Assembly (NCBI GenBank): GCA_037074705.1
Contig: CM073591.1
Location: 33,212,587 to 33,276,586, forward strand
Direction of reading: 5' to 3'
Source: Zhengitettix transpicula
Taxonomy: Eukaryota > Arthropoda > Insecta > Orthoptera > Tetrigidae
DNA length: 64,000 bases
Position numbers and translations under genes: made by a program
The notes under the pieces: generated by a model
Databases searched by the model: none
The model's input: only the letters and a program-made list of their open reading frames with translations
What the model was told of the DNA's origin: nothing
Part shown: piece after piece, positions 1 to 10,626 of the stretch
Layout of the letters: the number at the start of each line of letters is the position of its first letter
How positions within the stretch are numbered: the stretch's first letter is position 1

Positions 1-339
1 TTGAAGACATTTTGAAATGTTGGTACAAAGCCGGCCGGAGTGGCTTCGATTGGCTCACGTCTACAGTTTACGTTCGACGAAAAGTAAAACCTGCGATTCT
101 GGTCGAACCGAATTTTTTTTAGCAATTCTCATAATACCGAACGAAGAATAATTTAGTCTGTACATCAAGATTGTTTACAACAAATGTCGCTTTCGTTATA
201 AAAATGTATGAGACCTTTTTAAAAATTCTGAGTTATTCTAAAACTACGAATAAACTAGATTAGCTTCTGAACATAATTAAAATGTTGATATAAAAAATTA
301 AATCGTTTTACTTTTTGAATTATTTAATGTATTACGAAC

Positions 340-890
340 TATCTGGGTGTCCGGCGTTCCCCAGGTCATCATAATTAAACTCAGCGACTTCCACAACCAC
401 TGATTTGACTCCAATCTTGGTTGTTTTTGCGATATTTTTATGTAACGCCCCTACACCCCAACTCCCCTCCCATGCCGAAAGGGGTTGAAATTATACACAA
501 AGAACATATGAAGAAATTTTATGATTCGCATTGAACAAGAAATATATTTATTCGACGCAAAAATCGGTCGGTTAAGATGTTTGAAAAATTTCTACCCTCT
601 CCCATCCCCACGCGTTTCACAGGTTGTCATAAATAAACTCAGCGACATCCTGGATTTGATTCCAATCTCAGTTGTATTTCCGTTATTTTCTTGTAACGCT
701 CGTCCACCCCCACCCCTATGGGTGCTCCCTTCCCATGCTGTAATGGATTGAAATTATACACAGATAACATCGGTAGAAACACTATCAATCTCTAAAAATA
801 TTTATCCGACTTAAACATCGGCCCTTTTAGCATGTTTGAATATTTCCACTCCCGCTCATGGGAGTGGTAGACGTGTCTCACCCAGATAGT
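340..890. repeat. Tandem duplication, ~258-bp unit, two units
   Basis: Two diverged direct units lie at about 365-622 and 623-880. Both contain AAACTCAGCGAC (377 and 635), a GATTTGATTCCAATCT-like stretch, a TGTAACGC then C-rich run, and TGAAATTATACACA. The C-rich unit boundary recurs a third time near 870-890. The short open frames here are not conserved between the units, so the block is read as non-coding satellite-like sequence. Confidence 0.75.
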
Positions 891-1084
891 ATTTGTTACC
901 TGGTCGCAAAGAACACGTGTACGAAATTTAGTCAAAATTTTCTCCACGGCTGTAGATTTGTTTGTGGAACGAACATACAAGGAAACATATGTACAGACTG
1001 TTTTATTTATTACATAGAATGGCAATCAGAATTTAGTATTCTATGGGTGAGGTTCTCTGATACTGATGATTGAAATATATGAAC

Positions 1085-1170
1085 AACATCCTTACCCTCG
1101 CCACGATTCGAACCTGGGATCTCTGTGATGTGAGACAGTGGCGCTGACCACTGCACCACATGATCGTATA
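1085..1170 (-). repeat. tRNA-derived SINE head, decayed
   Basis: On the minus strand this reads as a tRNA-like segment. It has an A-box-like GTGGTGCAGTGGTCAGCG and a B box GGTTCGAATC (1105-1114, reverse complement), with CTCACA in the anticodon-loop position (CAC, valine-like). The T and anticodon stems do not pair well, so it is a SINE head or tRNA pseudogene rather than a working tRNA. The same CTCACATCACAGAG stretch occurs in the SINE copies near 37.3 and 38.2 kb. Confidence 0.65.
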
Positions 1171-1469
1171 AGCGTTATTTATACCCTTACTAGAAAACGC
1201 ATTGACTCTTTCTAATGCTCGGCAACGATCCTCAATATAAGCGAGTTACTTTTCTGGGACGTCAATATTATTTTCTGTGTCCTCAATTCCGTGTTTGCGT
1301 GATTATTCCCTGACGTTTGTGACCCCCAACTTTTCATGTGCCAATATTTGCCAAGTTCTTCGTTGGATCGTCGTAAATATTTGATTACATGACGAAAGCT
1401 TGTCACCACCCCATTCTCGCAACCATTTAAGTCCATGGAACGGAACCGACCTCTCTGGTTGCAGTCTAA

Positions 1470-1787
1470 TATATTCGTAATAAGAAAGATAGACAAATAC
1501 AGACAAAATAGATGATAATATAAATAACACTTGTTCCTTTCTTCATGTGCAGAAAAAACGCAAGAGGCTACAGACACACAACACGACAACTCAGTCGAAA
1601 TCTTTGCTTGGTTTCTGATTTTGCCAACTGCCTTGTACATTTGCGTTTCTCTAGACTCTTGCGTTTTTCCTGCACGTGAATAAAAGGAACAAGCCTCCCA
1701 GAAACTTTGTTTGGTATTTATATTTTTACTTCTTTTGACTGTATTTGGCTATCTTCATTAATATTAATTTTCAATCAGACGTAAATT
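1470..1787. mobile_element. Inverted-repeat PLE derivative (copy a)
   Basis: The left arm (about 1470-1560) and right arm (about 1640-1787) are imperfect reverse complements. They carry the family landmarks: an AAGAAAGATAG-type block, ACAGACAAAA, AATATAAATA, and a right end TCAATCAGACGTAAAT. The hammerhead-like core in the right arm is degenerate (CACGTGAATAAAAGGAAC, then GAAACTTTG). No protein is encoded. The family is linked to Penelope-like elements because the same terminal sequence follows a GIY-YIG relic at 8.1-8.6 kb. Confidence 0.65.
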
Positions 1788-2220
1788 GTTCATTTTAATT
1801 TATTCGTACCTATCCGCAGTCGCAAATACATAGCCAGGAATAGTGTTCCAGAGGGAAATTGTTAGGAACTTTGCGAACAGGCAATAAAGGTTACGGCTTG
1901 TGCTTAATGTGACTCCCCTTCTCTGTAGTAAACACCTTTTACACTTACGAAGTGGGGCACATAGCTGTGTAAGCAATACTACCTGCTGGGTCATTAATGC
2001 GAAATCGTTTCACGCCGCTTTCTGAGCACCGGCTGCGTTAAATTTCGTCGCTTTCGTAGAATTACTATGGGTTCAATTCTAAACTTTCTATTTGATTTAA
2101 TTTTTTTTCGTAAAATTAATTTTAACATTAAAATTTAGTTTACATCTGTTTTTCATTAATAAAATAATATAAATAAATTAACGACCTTTGTAACAGATAA
2201 TTAAATTATTTTATTCAACA

Positions 2221-2260
2221 CAACGACGTTTCTGAACTTTTCGTACTTTCATCAGGTAAC
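2221..2260 (-). ncRNA. Hammerhead-ribozyme-like motif
   Basis: On the minus strand: CTGATGA, AA, GTAC, GAAAA loop, GTTC, A, GAAACGTC, then GTTGTG. The conserved hammerhead core letters CUGANGA and GAAAC are intact. Stem II pairs 3 of 4 positions, and stem III is the 2-bp AC/GU followed by C at the cleavage position. Stem I is weak. Activity is not implied. Confidence 0.55.
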
Positions 2261-2599
2261 GGTAACAGAATTATTTTGTGGTGAAATGGTGAAAAGGACA
2301 AACAGTATAATATTAAAAACTTACATATAATTTTTCTATTCTTTCAAAAATTCATCTAATATGAACAATGCTGCAAGGAAAAAAGTACAGTTATTAAAAT
2401 CATGTCATAAATATTCAACATTTTCGAATTTAATAATCGTTGCTAATCATAAATAATGATCGTATTTTTTTCAAATTAAAAATACAAATTTAAAAACATT
2501 ACTAAAGATTAATTCAAAACATTTATATCAAAAGATAAAATATAATGGGTTACAAATATTACTTATTTATAAAGTATCATTAGTGTGCTTACAGTTGTT

Positions 2600-2860
2600 T
2601 TAATTAGAAAAAATTATGTGAAATTATTTTTTAGTAAATTCGGTTAAATTCATAAAAGTTCAACGTTATTTCAATAAAATTCTTGATTTTCTTCTAATTT
2701 ATGTATAATAAAACATGATGATTTAAGATTTTGTGATCGTTTTTGTGTTCTTTTAATCTAGTTTGAAGAGCTCGTTTATTTTGCCCTATGTAACATTTTC
2801 CACAATTATGACGACTGTAATTAATTTGATATATTTAACATTTTTTTAGTTTATTCTTTA
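2600..2860 (-). pseudogene. PLE GIY-YIG endonuclease fragment
   Basis: Minus-strand translation gives YQINYSRHNCGKCYIGQNKR followed by ALQTRLKEHK, the central signature of the GIY-YIG nuclease that forms the C-terminus of Penelope-like polyproteins. The CYIG motif and the downstream RL.EHK helix are in one frame. Further downstream (HKLEENQEF, then NNVELL) stop codons interrupt the reading. The N-terminal reverse transcriptase is absent. In a live element this domain nicks target DNA, but this copy cannot do so. It sits between inverted terminal repeats at 2.2 and 2.9 kb. Confidence 0.8.
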
Positions 2861-2989
2861 ATTTGTCTGAACCTCCTTTTATAATTTTTGCTTTCCCTTT
2901 AAAATTAAAAACGTCGTTGTGTTGAATGAAATATTTTGTTTGTTATATTTGTCGTTAATTTATTATTCTACTAGTCTTTAATTGCGGTG

Positions 2990-3880
2990 TGACTTAAAAA
3001 CAGAGATATTTATTTAATAGAAGTGAGGTTCATTTTCATGATTCACAACAGCAACAGTGTTAAGTGAGAAGATCATCTTCAATAAACAGTCTGTGAAAAT
3101 TGAGGAAAAAAAGCCTCATATCGGAACTGATTACCTTTTATTATTACAACGTTGGAAATCCGGGTGACGTGTGAAGGCTTCAATAAAAGAAATAACGTTG
3201 CACGTGGGTAACTTTCTCTCTTTCGGTAACATACTAACGATTATTTTCCTTTTGAAAACCATTGAAGAAGCTACTCCTTGTAGTCCTTTAAGCGTTCATC
3301 TTTCTTCCTTCGCCCACTCCTGGTTACTTTTTGCCTCTCTTTACTTTGGCTTGGGTATAAAACACGGAGAAGACTAATTGAAATGCCCTGGCGACTTCGC
3401 CTTGCATAATTCAGTATTTCGTTGCTCGACACACAGGACATGTTTTCCTCGCATCGACCCGTCGCAATCCCAGCAAGGGGTTCAATCTTTAACGACACAC
3501 TCAAAGGATTGCGGTTCCGTGTGGACATTTACTACCTGCAGGGTACGAACCGGCAGGGTTGTGAAACGCGGGCCAAATAAGAAATTTATTTGTCACTGAG
3601 TAAATATTCAGGAAGGGTAGTTGAAAAACACCCTTTAAATAACCAAAACAAGCAATGAAAATGTCACAAATGTTTCTCAAAATCGAAAAAAATATATATA
3701 CGTAAAACATAAGATTACGAGTTGACTCTAATAAATATTCAGTATTTATTTCAAGGACTGTCACGGAGACATTCTTCCCGATTCACCTGCTGAATTTTTA
3801 CCCCAAAATTTTTTCGTTATTATAAATTATTATGAAATAAATAAAGGCAGAAAAATTGATTATATTACAAAAAATTATTA
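2990..3880. other. AT-rich unannotated stretch
   Basis: No gene or repeat family is recognised. Small overlapping open frames on both strands (for example 3171-3377 plus and 3271-3528 minus) show no known motif or splice structure. Confidence 0.4.
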
Positions 3881-3882
3881 GA

Positions 3883-3924
3883 TTTACAACGTTTCGACCC
3901 AAATTTGGAACCTCATCTTGTAAA
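3883..3924 (-). ncRNA. Hammerhead-like motif with good stem I
   Basis: Minus strand: TTTAC, AAGATGA, GGTTC, CAAATTT, GGGTC, GAAACGTT, GTAAA. Stem I (TTTAC/GTAAA) is a perfect 5 bp. Stem II has 5 pairs, including G-U wobbles. Two core positions differ from CUGANGA (C3 and U4 replaced by A), so it is probably an inactive fossil. No PLE protein sequence was seen next to it. Confidence 0.55.
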
Positions 3925-3929
3925 ATATC

Positions 3930-4386
3930 TTTTACCTAAATTTATATTCAAAACAAATTCTTCGTGGTTTTTTAGTAGTTTATTTTAGATTCAAGGAAGT
4001 GTAAAAAAATAAATTATATAGCGCATGGGAAGCCACTCACGAAAATTAAGTCCAAAGTGCTTTGTTTACTTATTTTTTACTTTTAATTTCAAGAGCCGTT
4101 TCTATAGAATTAAATTATATTAAATTTCTCCGACTTTATTAGTTAATTTATTTATTTTAATATTTTTCGGGTACAATTTCTTTACACTTTTCTACATCCA
4201 ATTTCAACTTTAACAATATGACGAAGAAAAAATTTTTGTATATTAATTTAGGGAATTTTTTGTATATTAATTTAGGTAAAATGTATTACTTGATGAGTTT
4301 CCAACGTTGGAATGAAGTTTTATATTTCATTTTATTTAATTTCGATACATGTAATTTTATAATGTAATTGAATTAAATTATGAGTA
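3930..4386. other. AT-rich stretch with a small tandem duplication
   Basis: Nothing gene-like is seen. TTTTTGTATATTAATTTAGG occurs twice in tandem near 4234-4278. Confidence 0.5.
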
Positions 4387-4943
4387 TTTTTTTTGTAGAC
4401 AGGCTATGTATAGGGTAATCCACATAGTGGCAACTCCCCTCTTATAGCATAGGAAAGGGATTTGAAAGGGGGGATGTGGAAGGGTGGAGAAGGTAGCCAA
4501 GGGTAACTAGGGCCCCCGGGCTATGGTTTAAGGATCCTACCCGGCATTCGCCTAAAATAAATGCAGGACAAACCCTAGAAAAACCTGCATCAGGTAGGTC
4601 GGGCATTGGGTACTTGTCCCACGCCCTTCCGATAGCAGGAGAGGAGTTTGCTGTGGGGTCGCAGCATTCCCTTCTCCGTGCCTCGACCAGTTTAGGAGGC
4701 AGCTGGCCGACTATTCCAATGGGAATAGAGGACAACTCTTACCGTATGCCCAAGGTCTGCGACCCCGGAACATACACCTCTCAAAACAGGCCGAGGAGCC
4801 TCGGCTTGTGGGAACCTTAGTTCAAAAACGGAGAGGTAAAGGCATCCCCAAAGGTAGCCCCTTCCTATCTCTCCTACAAGGTTCTACCTGCGAGAGAATA
4901 TCCCTCGCAGGTACTGCCTGCGAGAGAATAGCTCTCGCAGGCC
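4387..4943 (-). mobile_element. R1 dispersed A-tailed repeat, subfamily B, near full length
   Basis: R1 is a ~540-bp dispersed repeat whose sense strand ends in oligo(A), seen here as the T-run at 4387-4394. This copy ends CATAGCCTGTCTAC before the tail (subfamily B). Landmarks on the plus strand are GGGCCCCCGGGCTAT (4509 onward), GGATCCTACCCGGC, GTAGGTCGGGCA, GGAGGCAGCTGGCCGACTAT and CCTCTCAAAACAGGCCGAGG. At the sense 5' end is a palindrome, CCTGCGAGAG...CTCTCGCAGG, partly duplicated (4888-4943). There is no long conserved ORF and no tRNA-type pol III box. A SINE or a LINE 3' fragment are both possible. Confidence 0.8.
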
Positions 4944-5130
4944 TTGACGAATATTTTATTTTATTGACAAATTTTATTTATATAATATATCAATTTCTGC
5001 TATTATAAATTTTTTTTTATATTATTAACGAAATGTTCAGAATTTCCCTGTCTTGCGTTGTTCTTCCCGTAATATTTTACTATGGATTGTTATTTTCTGC
5101 GAAATAGAAGAAGATGGGGCAGTCAGGTTA

Positions 5131-5173
5131 TGCGGAAGACAGGTAGAGGAAGGTAGCTAAGAGTTAACTATAG
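5131..5173 (-). mobile_element. R1 fragment
   Basis: About 43 bp resembling the R1 interior (GGTAGAGGAAGGTAGCTAAG, then AGTTAACTA). It lies immediately outside the T-run of the next copy, so the next copy may have inserted into an older one. Confidence 0.6.
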
Positions 5174-5174
5174 C

Positions 5175-5486
5175 TTTTTTTTTTTAGGGCAACAGGCTAC
5201 ATGAGGGTGATCCACATTGGGCAACTCCCCTTTAATAGCATAGGAAGGGATTTGAAAGGGGGGATGCGGAAGGGTAGAGGTTGGTACTTGTCCCACGCTC
5301 TTCTGATGGCGGGAGAGGGGTTTTCTGCGAGGTCGCAGCATTCCATTCTCCCAACCTCAACCAGTTCGGGAGGCAGCTGGCCGACTGTTCCAAAAGGAGT
5401 AGCGGACTACTCTTACCGTATGCCCAAGATCTGCGATCCCGGAACATACACCGCTAAAAACTGTCGGAGGTGCTTCGGCTTTTAGG
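5175..5486 (-). mobile_element. R1 copy, subfamily A, internally deleted
   Basis: It starts at a T-run (5175-5185) and AGGGCAACAGGCTACATGAG, the subfamily A 3' end. Relative to the 4387-4943 copy about 120 bp are missing at 5280, so GGGTAGAGG runs straight into TTGGTACTTGTCCCACGC. It then continues through GGAGGCAGCTGGCCGACTGT to CGGAGGTGCTTCGGCTTTTA. The deletion edge lies at the same GACAAGTACCAA site where two other copies end. Confidence 0.8.
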
Positions 5487-5489
5487 AAT

Positions 5490-6140
5490 TTTTCTATTCG
5501 ATACATTACGTCATTTAATTTGGTTTTGTAGCCACGACTTATTTGGATAAAACTTCTAATAACCAATGAAAAATTATTTTAAATCGTTAAAAGTAAGTGT
5601 AAACCGAGATGAAATTGACAACAATATATTTCCTTAATAATTCATTTATACACATATGTAAAAATTATAATAACTTCCTAGTCCGTCGCTTTTATATTTT
5701 TTTCGTACCACAACCTTTGTTCAGGTATTAATTTTGTTCCATTTAGAAAGCAGGACGAATCGAAAACAGTTTATTCCTGCTCGATACAAATCAGTGCTGT
5801 CCGAATTTTTTCTAAAATAAATACATACTTTTCCTTTCATCCAGAGAACTATCAAAACTATATTTTTCACGTTATTCTTTCCAGTATGATTCACATGATT
5901 TGGCGTAAAAGGAAGAAAGTAGTCCTCTATGGACGGGTGCATAAATGTGAAGTTCCACGGCAAAAATTGACGAATTGTCGTCTTTAAAAGAATTTGAATT
6001 GAAGGAAAATTTTTTTCCACAAAAAACGACTATTTTGAGGACCTCTCAAAAACTTTTTCGGACGACTTTAAAAGGTTGAAGAAACATAATATAGAGCTTA
6101 AAGTAGATTATGTCGAAAAATAAAATGAATCTATCCAAAT
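5490..6140. other. Unannotated AT-rich stretch
   Basis: No recognisable gene, repeat or RNA. The 99-codon minus frame at 5721-6020 has no family signature and is not supported as a gene. Confidence 0.4.
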
Positions 6141-6450
6141 TAATGTTATTTCTATTCAATAAGAAAGATAGCCAATAATTTCTATGATCCCTAATTATTA
6201 CTCTAAACCTTCTGTTTTCTCATTGTCGTTGTTCCCTTATTGTTATGCAAACCTCTTCGGCTCTGCCATTGTCGTTGCGTTTTCGTCGCTTTTGAGTGTT
6301 GTCAACTTACCAGTGCAGTTGTGTTTCTCTAGGCTCTTCTTAGCACCTGACGAAAGGAACAAGGATCCCAGAAACGTTGTTTGGTATTTATATTACCATT
6401 TTTGTCTGTTTTGGCTATCTTTCTTATTCATTATTTTCAATCAGACGTAA
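6140..6450 (+). mobile_element. PLE derivative (copy b) with hammerhead-like motif
   Basis: The right arm is well preserved: GTGCAGTTGTGTTTCTCTAG, CACCTGACGAAAGGAAC, GATCCCAGAAACGTTG, TGGCTATCTTTCTTATTC, and terminal TCAATCAGACGTAAAT (ends ~6450). Only a stub of the left arm remains (AATAAGAAAGATAGCCAAT at 6159-6177). The hammerhead-like core is at 6342-6382, with CTGACGA and GAAACGTT intact but stem I weak (GCAC versus GTTT). The 6184-6450 open frame is a by-product of the repeat. Confidence 0.7.
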
Positions 6451-6469
6451 ATTTTTTCGTTGATTTCTA

Positions 6470-8075
6470 TTGTTTTGACGTGCTTTCTAAATTGGTACAT
6501 CATGGGAAATAATTTTAATGTGTATGTCGAACACAGGGAATATTTATAGCAAAGCCCTTAATGCCAGGAGCCAATGTTTAGAATAAAGCTACGGTAAACG
6601 TTTATCGTTATATTAAATCAATGTTGTTGCACGATTTTTCACAAAATAATAGCTGAAAAACTCGGGAAAAAATTAAGATTGTCTCAAGAATGAGAAGTAA
6701 GACGAGTGTTATGGTCGAGATGTAACGTTGTGAATATAAAAAAATGTGGACAGGACACTGCGAAAAGTGAAGAAGATATTGCAAGGGTCTCGAATGAGTA
6801 ATGGCCGACCATTGCATAGTCGTGAGACTAAATGGACGAACGCAGACAATGTATATACACGGTAGATGCCCGTAAGTAGGGGAATCTTCGTCTCGAAAGT
6901 TCGGTTGAACGAACTCAAGAGGATACCGATGCCCGCCATTACTAGAAATCAGATAAGTGAAATTATAAAAAGGCAAGAAAACAGATGAACACGGTAATGA
7001 TTCGGTATGTTGTCTAGAACGTAGGGTAAAGTCTTTAAGTGAGAGTTTTGTGGGAAAATCCCTGGGCATGTGTCAGCAGTGACGTCAGAGGGAGGTATAA
7101 ATAGTGCAGAGTAGAGGCGACTGGATGTGGGTCGCACCAGACTGAATCCAGGAAACAACGCGGAGCTCAAGCCGTAAGTCAGAATAAAGGGCACGTAATT
7201 CAGTAATCGGATAATGAAGAATTTACTGTGTATTCCAGTGTTTATCTTAGGTCGAGAAGAGGAAACTTGGGTCACTTAAGTAGAAACAAAACGAAATACT
7301 TATAAAAGTGAGAGTTAGGAAATTAAAAAATAAAACGATTTGGAGTTTTATAAAACGAAGAATGGTAAATATTTGGTAGAAAATGAAATTGAGAAGAATT
7401 ATGATAGAATGAAACTCTGTGGCACGTAATATGGACGAGAGTCTCTAGATCAAATATGGAGAGTCATACCCCTTTTGTATCTAAAAAAAACGAGTTAATT
7501 AAATATTTAGCTTCTTGTGAGGGGATTGTCAGTCACAAAGAAATGTTACTAGAATGTCGATGAAGCAAATTCGACGCCAATCTCCACCACCGTCATCAGG
7601 TGCGACGTCCGAAAGTTCTTAAGGAATTACATAAGAGTTCAGTTGGAGGAGGCTGGTGGTGAATGTCACATTAAATCCAGAAGAATCAGATTCTTGCCTT
7701 TCAGACTTTAACAATACGTGGAAGAGAAAGAAGAACATACTTGAACAGAGGACAAAAAATATTTAAAAATTACAGTTTTCGCAGTCATATTCGCCTTTAA
7801 TGTTGTCAGAAAATTATAGAAATCCACTGTTAAGTTGCGACCGATTTATCACAATTGTAATTTCTGCTAGATGAAGAAATGGACATCCAGGTGATGTCCA
7901 TTTTACGATTCGTAAGTGCATTAAAATTATAATAATAATAACAATAACATTTGCATTCTTTTAAGTGACCAAAATCGTATATGTCTGGAAGCTAATGAAT
8001 TACTCTGTCGGTTGGATTTACCACCATGTGAGAAAGATGACAGGATTATTAAAATTGGAATGGAATACGTCATTT
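6470..8075. other. Unannotated stretch with one TATA-like site
   Basis: No coding homology is recognised, and the overlapping minus frames (6608-7275) look like chance ORFs. GTGACGTCAGAGGGAGG then TATAAATAG near 7079-7105 resembles a pol II promoter of the type found in the PLE derivative at 27.5 kb. A degenerate CTGAATCCAGGAAACAACG follows at 7142-7160, so an old PLE terminus is possible. Confidence 0.35.
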
Positions 8076-8160
8076 TTACAATAAAATAATACACGACTGT
8101 GTTAAAAATATATTAATAAGATAGATAAATAGCCAAATAAGTGCTATATTAAATACCCCT

Positions 8161-8196
8161 CAACGTTTTTGCAATACTTGGTACTTTCGTCAGGTG
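8161..8196 (-). ncRNA. Hammerhead-like motif at a PLE 3' end
   Basis: Minus strand: CAC, CTGACGA, AA, GTAC, CAAGTA, TTGC, A, AAAACGTTG. The core CUGACGA is intact. G12 of GAAAC is replaced by A and stem II has one mismatch, so it is probably inactive. It lies about 90 bp downstream of the last recognisable PLE coding remnant. Confidence 0.55.
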
Positions 8197-8289
8197 ATTA
8201 AACGACCGAATAGCCGTGAGAACGACAGAAAGCCACTTTTAACTAACGTCTAAACGCAAAAGCCAATGGAAAATCAAAGAAGAGTTACC

Positions 8290-8650
8290 TTAATAAAGGA
8301 TCATAGCAGTTCTTGAGTTTCACAGCATCAGTTTGTACGGTAATTAGAGTGTTGTTAGATTTAATATTAATAAGCATTTCTCATGCAAATATGACACAGT
8401 GGCCGGTGTCATCGTCTAGAATCTGAGCATTTTACCAATGATATGAATGTTTCGAATTGATGACATGTTTAGAGACTGTAAATTGTTTATTAATGGGAAG
8501 GTTTGACTTACGTTCTTTTATAAGGCGATCTTTTTGTTCGCCCAATGTAACAGGAATTGCCATCAGAGAAAGAGATTTTGTAAACTACTCAATGTTTGCT
8601 GTGGGCGTCAAGTGGGTCTTTGTGGTCTTTTATGAAGAAGGAAAGTGTAT
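8290..8650 (-). pseudogene. PLE GIY-YIG endonuclease fragment
   Basis: Minus-strand reading gives VYKISFSDGNSCYIGRTKRS (8520-8586), the GIY-YIG core of Penelope-like elements, preceded by KDPLDAHSKH. Downstream pieces in shifted frames end in a TVQTDAVKLKNCYDPL-like tail typical of the C-terminus. Several stops and at least one frameshift are present. The 101-codon plus-strand frame at 8457-8762 is the antisense shadow of this relic. Confidence 0.8.
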
Positions 8651-8767
8651 TAGTAGATCCGTAAATGATGGATATTTGTTTTTATTTTTAAAAATTTGGA
8701 CGAACTTTTCGGCTAAAAATTTTTTAATAAGGGAGAACGGAAAAAACTTTGGATTGAAGTGATTTTA

Positions 8768-9950
8768 TTTTATTTAAATATTCGCATAATTTTACTCTTT
8801 TCAAATATACACTAAATTTGTTCATTTTTAATTAACTTTATCCTTCACGATTTTCGGAGGTATAATGTCATCGTTATGTCAAAATTGCAATTGTCAATAG
8901 ATTGTCCAGTAACAAAGATCCTTATCAACTGATTTTCACATTATACAAAATTGAAAGATTGCAAGGGGATTATTATATTATATTAACATATTGCCACTTG
9001 TTTCATTCAATTCAATCTTCAAATAATAAAAGAATCACCCATTAATAACATTATTTTAGTTTAATGATCTTACTTGTATATTTTTTCGTGAGATCATTAT
9101 TCCAATTTTTTTTATATTTTAGGTTGTATGAAATGAAGCCATGAATGTGATGGAAGGAGTACAAAGTAACACACGCAGTTGACAACAGCCAATCGTCCGA
9201 CTCCTGAATAAATTCCTATTTTAACAAGTAGATGATATTGGTTTACATACTACCTATATTATAAAAAATGAAAGAGCTAGCGATTTGGAGTTGCTTTTAT
9301 TTCAGTCTAAAATCTGAATCCGGCTTTCTGGCCCGCAGTACAACTTCAAAAACAACGGATATTTCCCAGTGTTCCGAAACTCAACTTCTTTGCTGCGTAT
9401 TCAACACAACGTTTCCACAGTTTACGTAACATAATTCAGCACTTTCTTTTCTCCTCGGAACAGGGGGAGATCGTATTTATTCCCTCCGATTTCCCAACGT
9501 ATTGACGACTTAAAAATTCAACGAATTTGACTCTGCAGCTGCAGCATCGGAAGAATAATTGCTGCTTCTGTGTTCTATTTTCCAATCGTTTCCAGATGCT
9601 TAACTGACAGCGGCGTCTGCCTTTCTCCACGTTTGTCTTGCTAGCGGAGGATCTACTGTGAAATTTTTTCTACTTAAACAGAAGATAAACAAGTGGCACT
9701 CTGTTAAAAAGAGGAGAATCTTTGGTTTACTTACTACCTATAAAATAATTTAATTGCCATATTTCAATTTTTTATAATATGAAAATCAGTTGATAAGGAT
9801 CTTTGCTACTGGATAATCGGTTGACAGTTGTAGTTTTGACATAACGATGACATTATACCTCCGAAAATTGTGAAGGATAAAGTTGATTAAAAATGAACAA
9901 ATTTAGTGTATGTTTGAAAAGAGTAAAATTATGCGAATATTTAAATAAAA
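8768..9950. mobile_element. 1.2-kb element with ~190-bp terminal inverted repeats
   Basis: Arms 8768-8960 and 9761-9950 are reverse complements at roughly 90 percent. Shared landmarks are TTATTTAAATATTCGCATAA, CTAAATTTGTTCATTTTTAA, GGAGGTATAATGTCATCG and AAGATCCTTATCAACTGATT. The 800-bp interior encodes nothing recognisable; it contains a direct repeat of TTGGTTTACATACTACCTAT (9238 and 9722). The structure fits a non-autonomous foldback DNA transposon. No clear target duplication was found, so an inverted duplication is an alternative. Confidence 0.65.
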
Positions 9951-9956
9951 CAGAAG

Positions 9957-10620
9957 ATAGATTTATTTATTTTTATATAACAAAAGGCAACGCCAGTCGT
10001 ACAAATAACACAAGAATAATGTTTCTACAGAGTATATTATCAACCAATATACGGGATCCTTTGTTGTTCATTCCCCATCGTCAAGATTCGTATTCATAAA
10101 GATTAAGTGTATATATAATATTTATTATAATATTTGTTCTCTGAAGAGAGTTATTCTTGTCAGATATCTTTTATGGCTGATATTCTTCAGACCTACAATT
10201 CTGATTGGCTCGTCATCACTTCTATCAGACTTCCTTCATTTTAACTTAGTATTCAATATACTCTTACTAATACATTTAATACAACTTTTATGTCGCTAAA
10301 TCGTTACAGTTAAATTCATTTTTTTTATCACAGACAAGTTGTCGTTATATAAGACCTTTATTACTAAAATTACTAAAATAATCAATGTTTATTCTGGAGA
10401 TCATAAACGTGAGGCTGGTTCCTATGTATAATTTACATAATAATTCGTATAAAGAGATTTTTTTTTTCGGAACGAATGATTGACTTTTCACACCGATATA
10501 TGAGCTTAATTATATAAAAATTCTTTAGGGAAATCGCTTATATGTCGCCAATCTTCGGGATACCTTTTCCTTTAGATTTAGGAATTATAATCATCCGTTG
10601 ATTTTCTGTAATCCAGTATT
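9957..10620. other. Unannotated AT-rich stretch
   Basis: No gene, RNA or repeat family recognised. Confidence 0.4.
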
Positions 10621-10626
10621 TTTCAA

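Larger units (their letters stand above)
2130..2985 (-). mobile_element. Penelope-like element relic with inverted terminal repeats
   Basis: The terminal sequence ACGTCGTTGTGTTGAAT appears inverted at 2215-2235 and direct at 2910-2930. In both places it is followed outward by a GTCGTTAATTTATT-like tail. The coding relic between the two ends reads on the minus strand (see 2600-2860). A hammerhead-like core lies at 2221-2260. Inverted terminal copies around a reverse transcriptase/endonuclease unit are characteristic of Penelope-like elements. The reverse transcriptase domain is missing here, so this is a short, old copy. Confidence 0.7.
8080..8680 (-). mobile_element. Penelope-like element 3' end
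   Basis: A minus-strand GIY-YIG relic (8290-8650) is followed downstream by the hammerhead-like motif (8161-8196), then GGGTATTTAATATAGCAC, TTATTTGGCTATTTATC and TTATTAATA. This order joins the protein relic to the same terminal sequence that forms the arms of the small inverted-repeat elements elsewhere in the window. It is the key evidence that those small elements derive from PLEs. Confidence 0.75.

Noticed and set aside
1085..1170. Functional tRNA gene
   Set aside because: Boxes A and B are visible but acceptor, anticodon and T stems pair poorly, and related copies at 37-38 kb are clearly SINEs.
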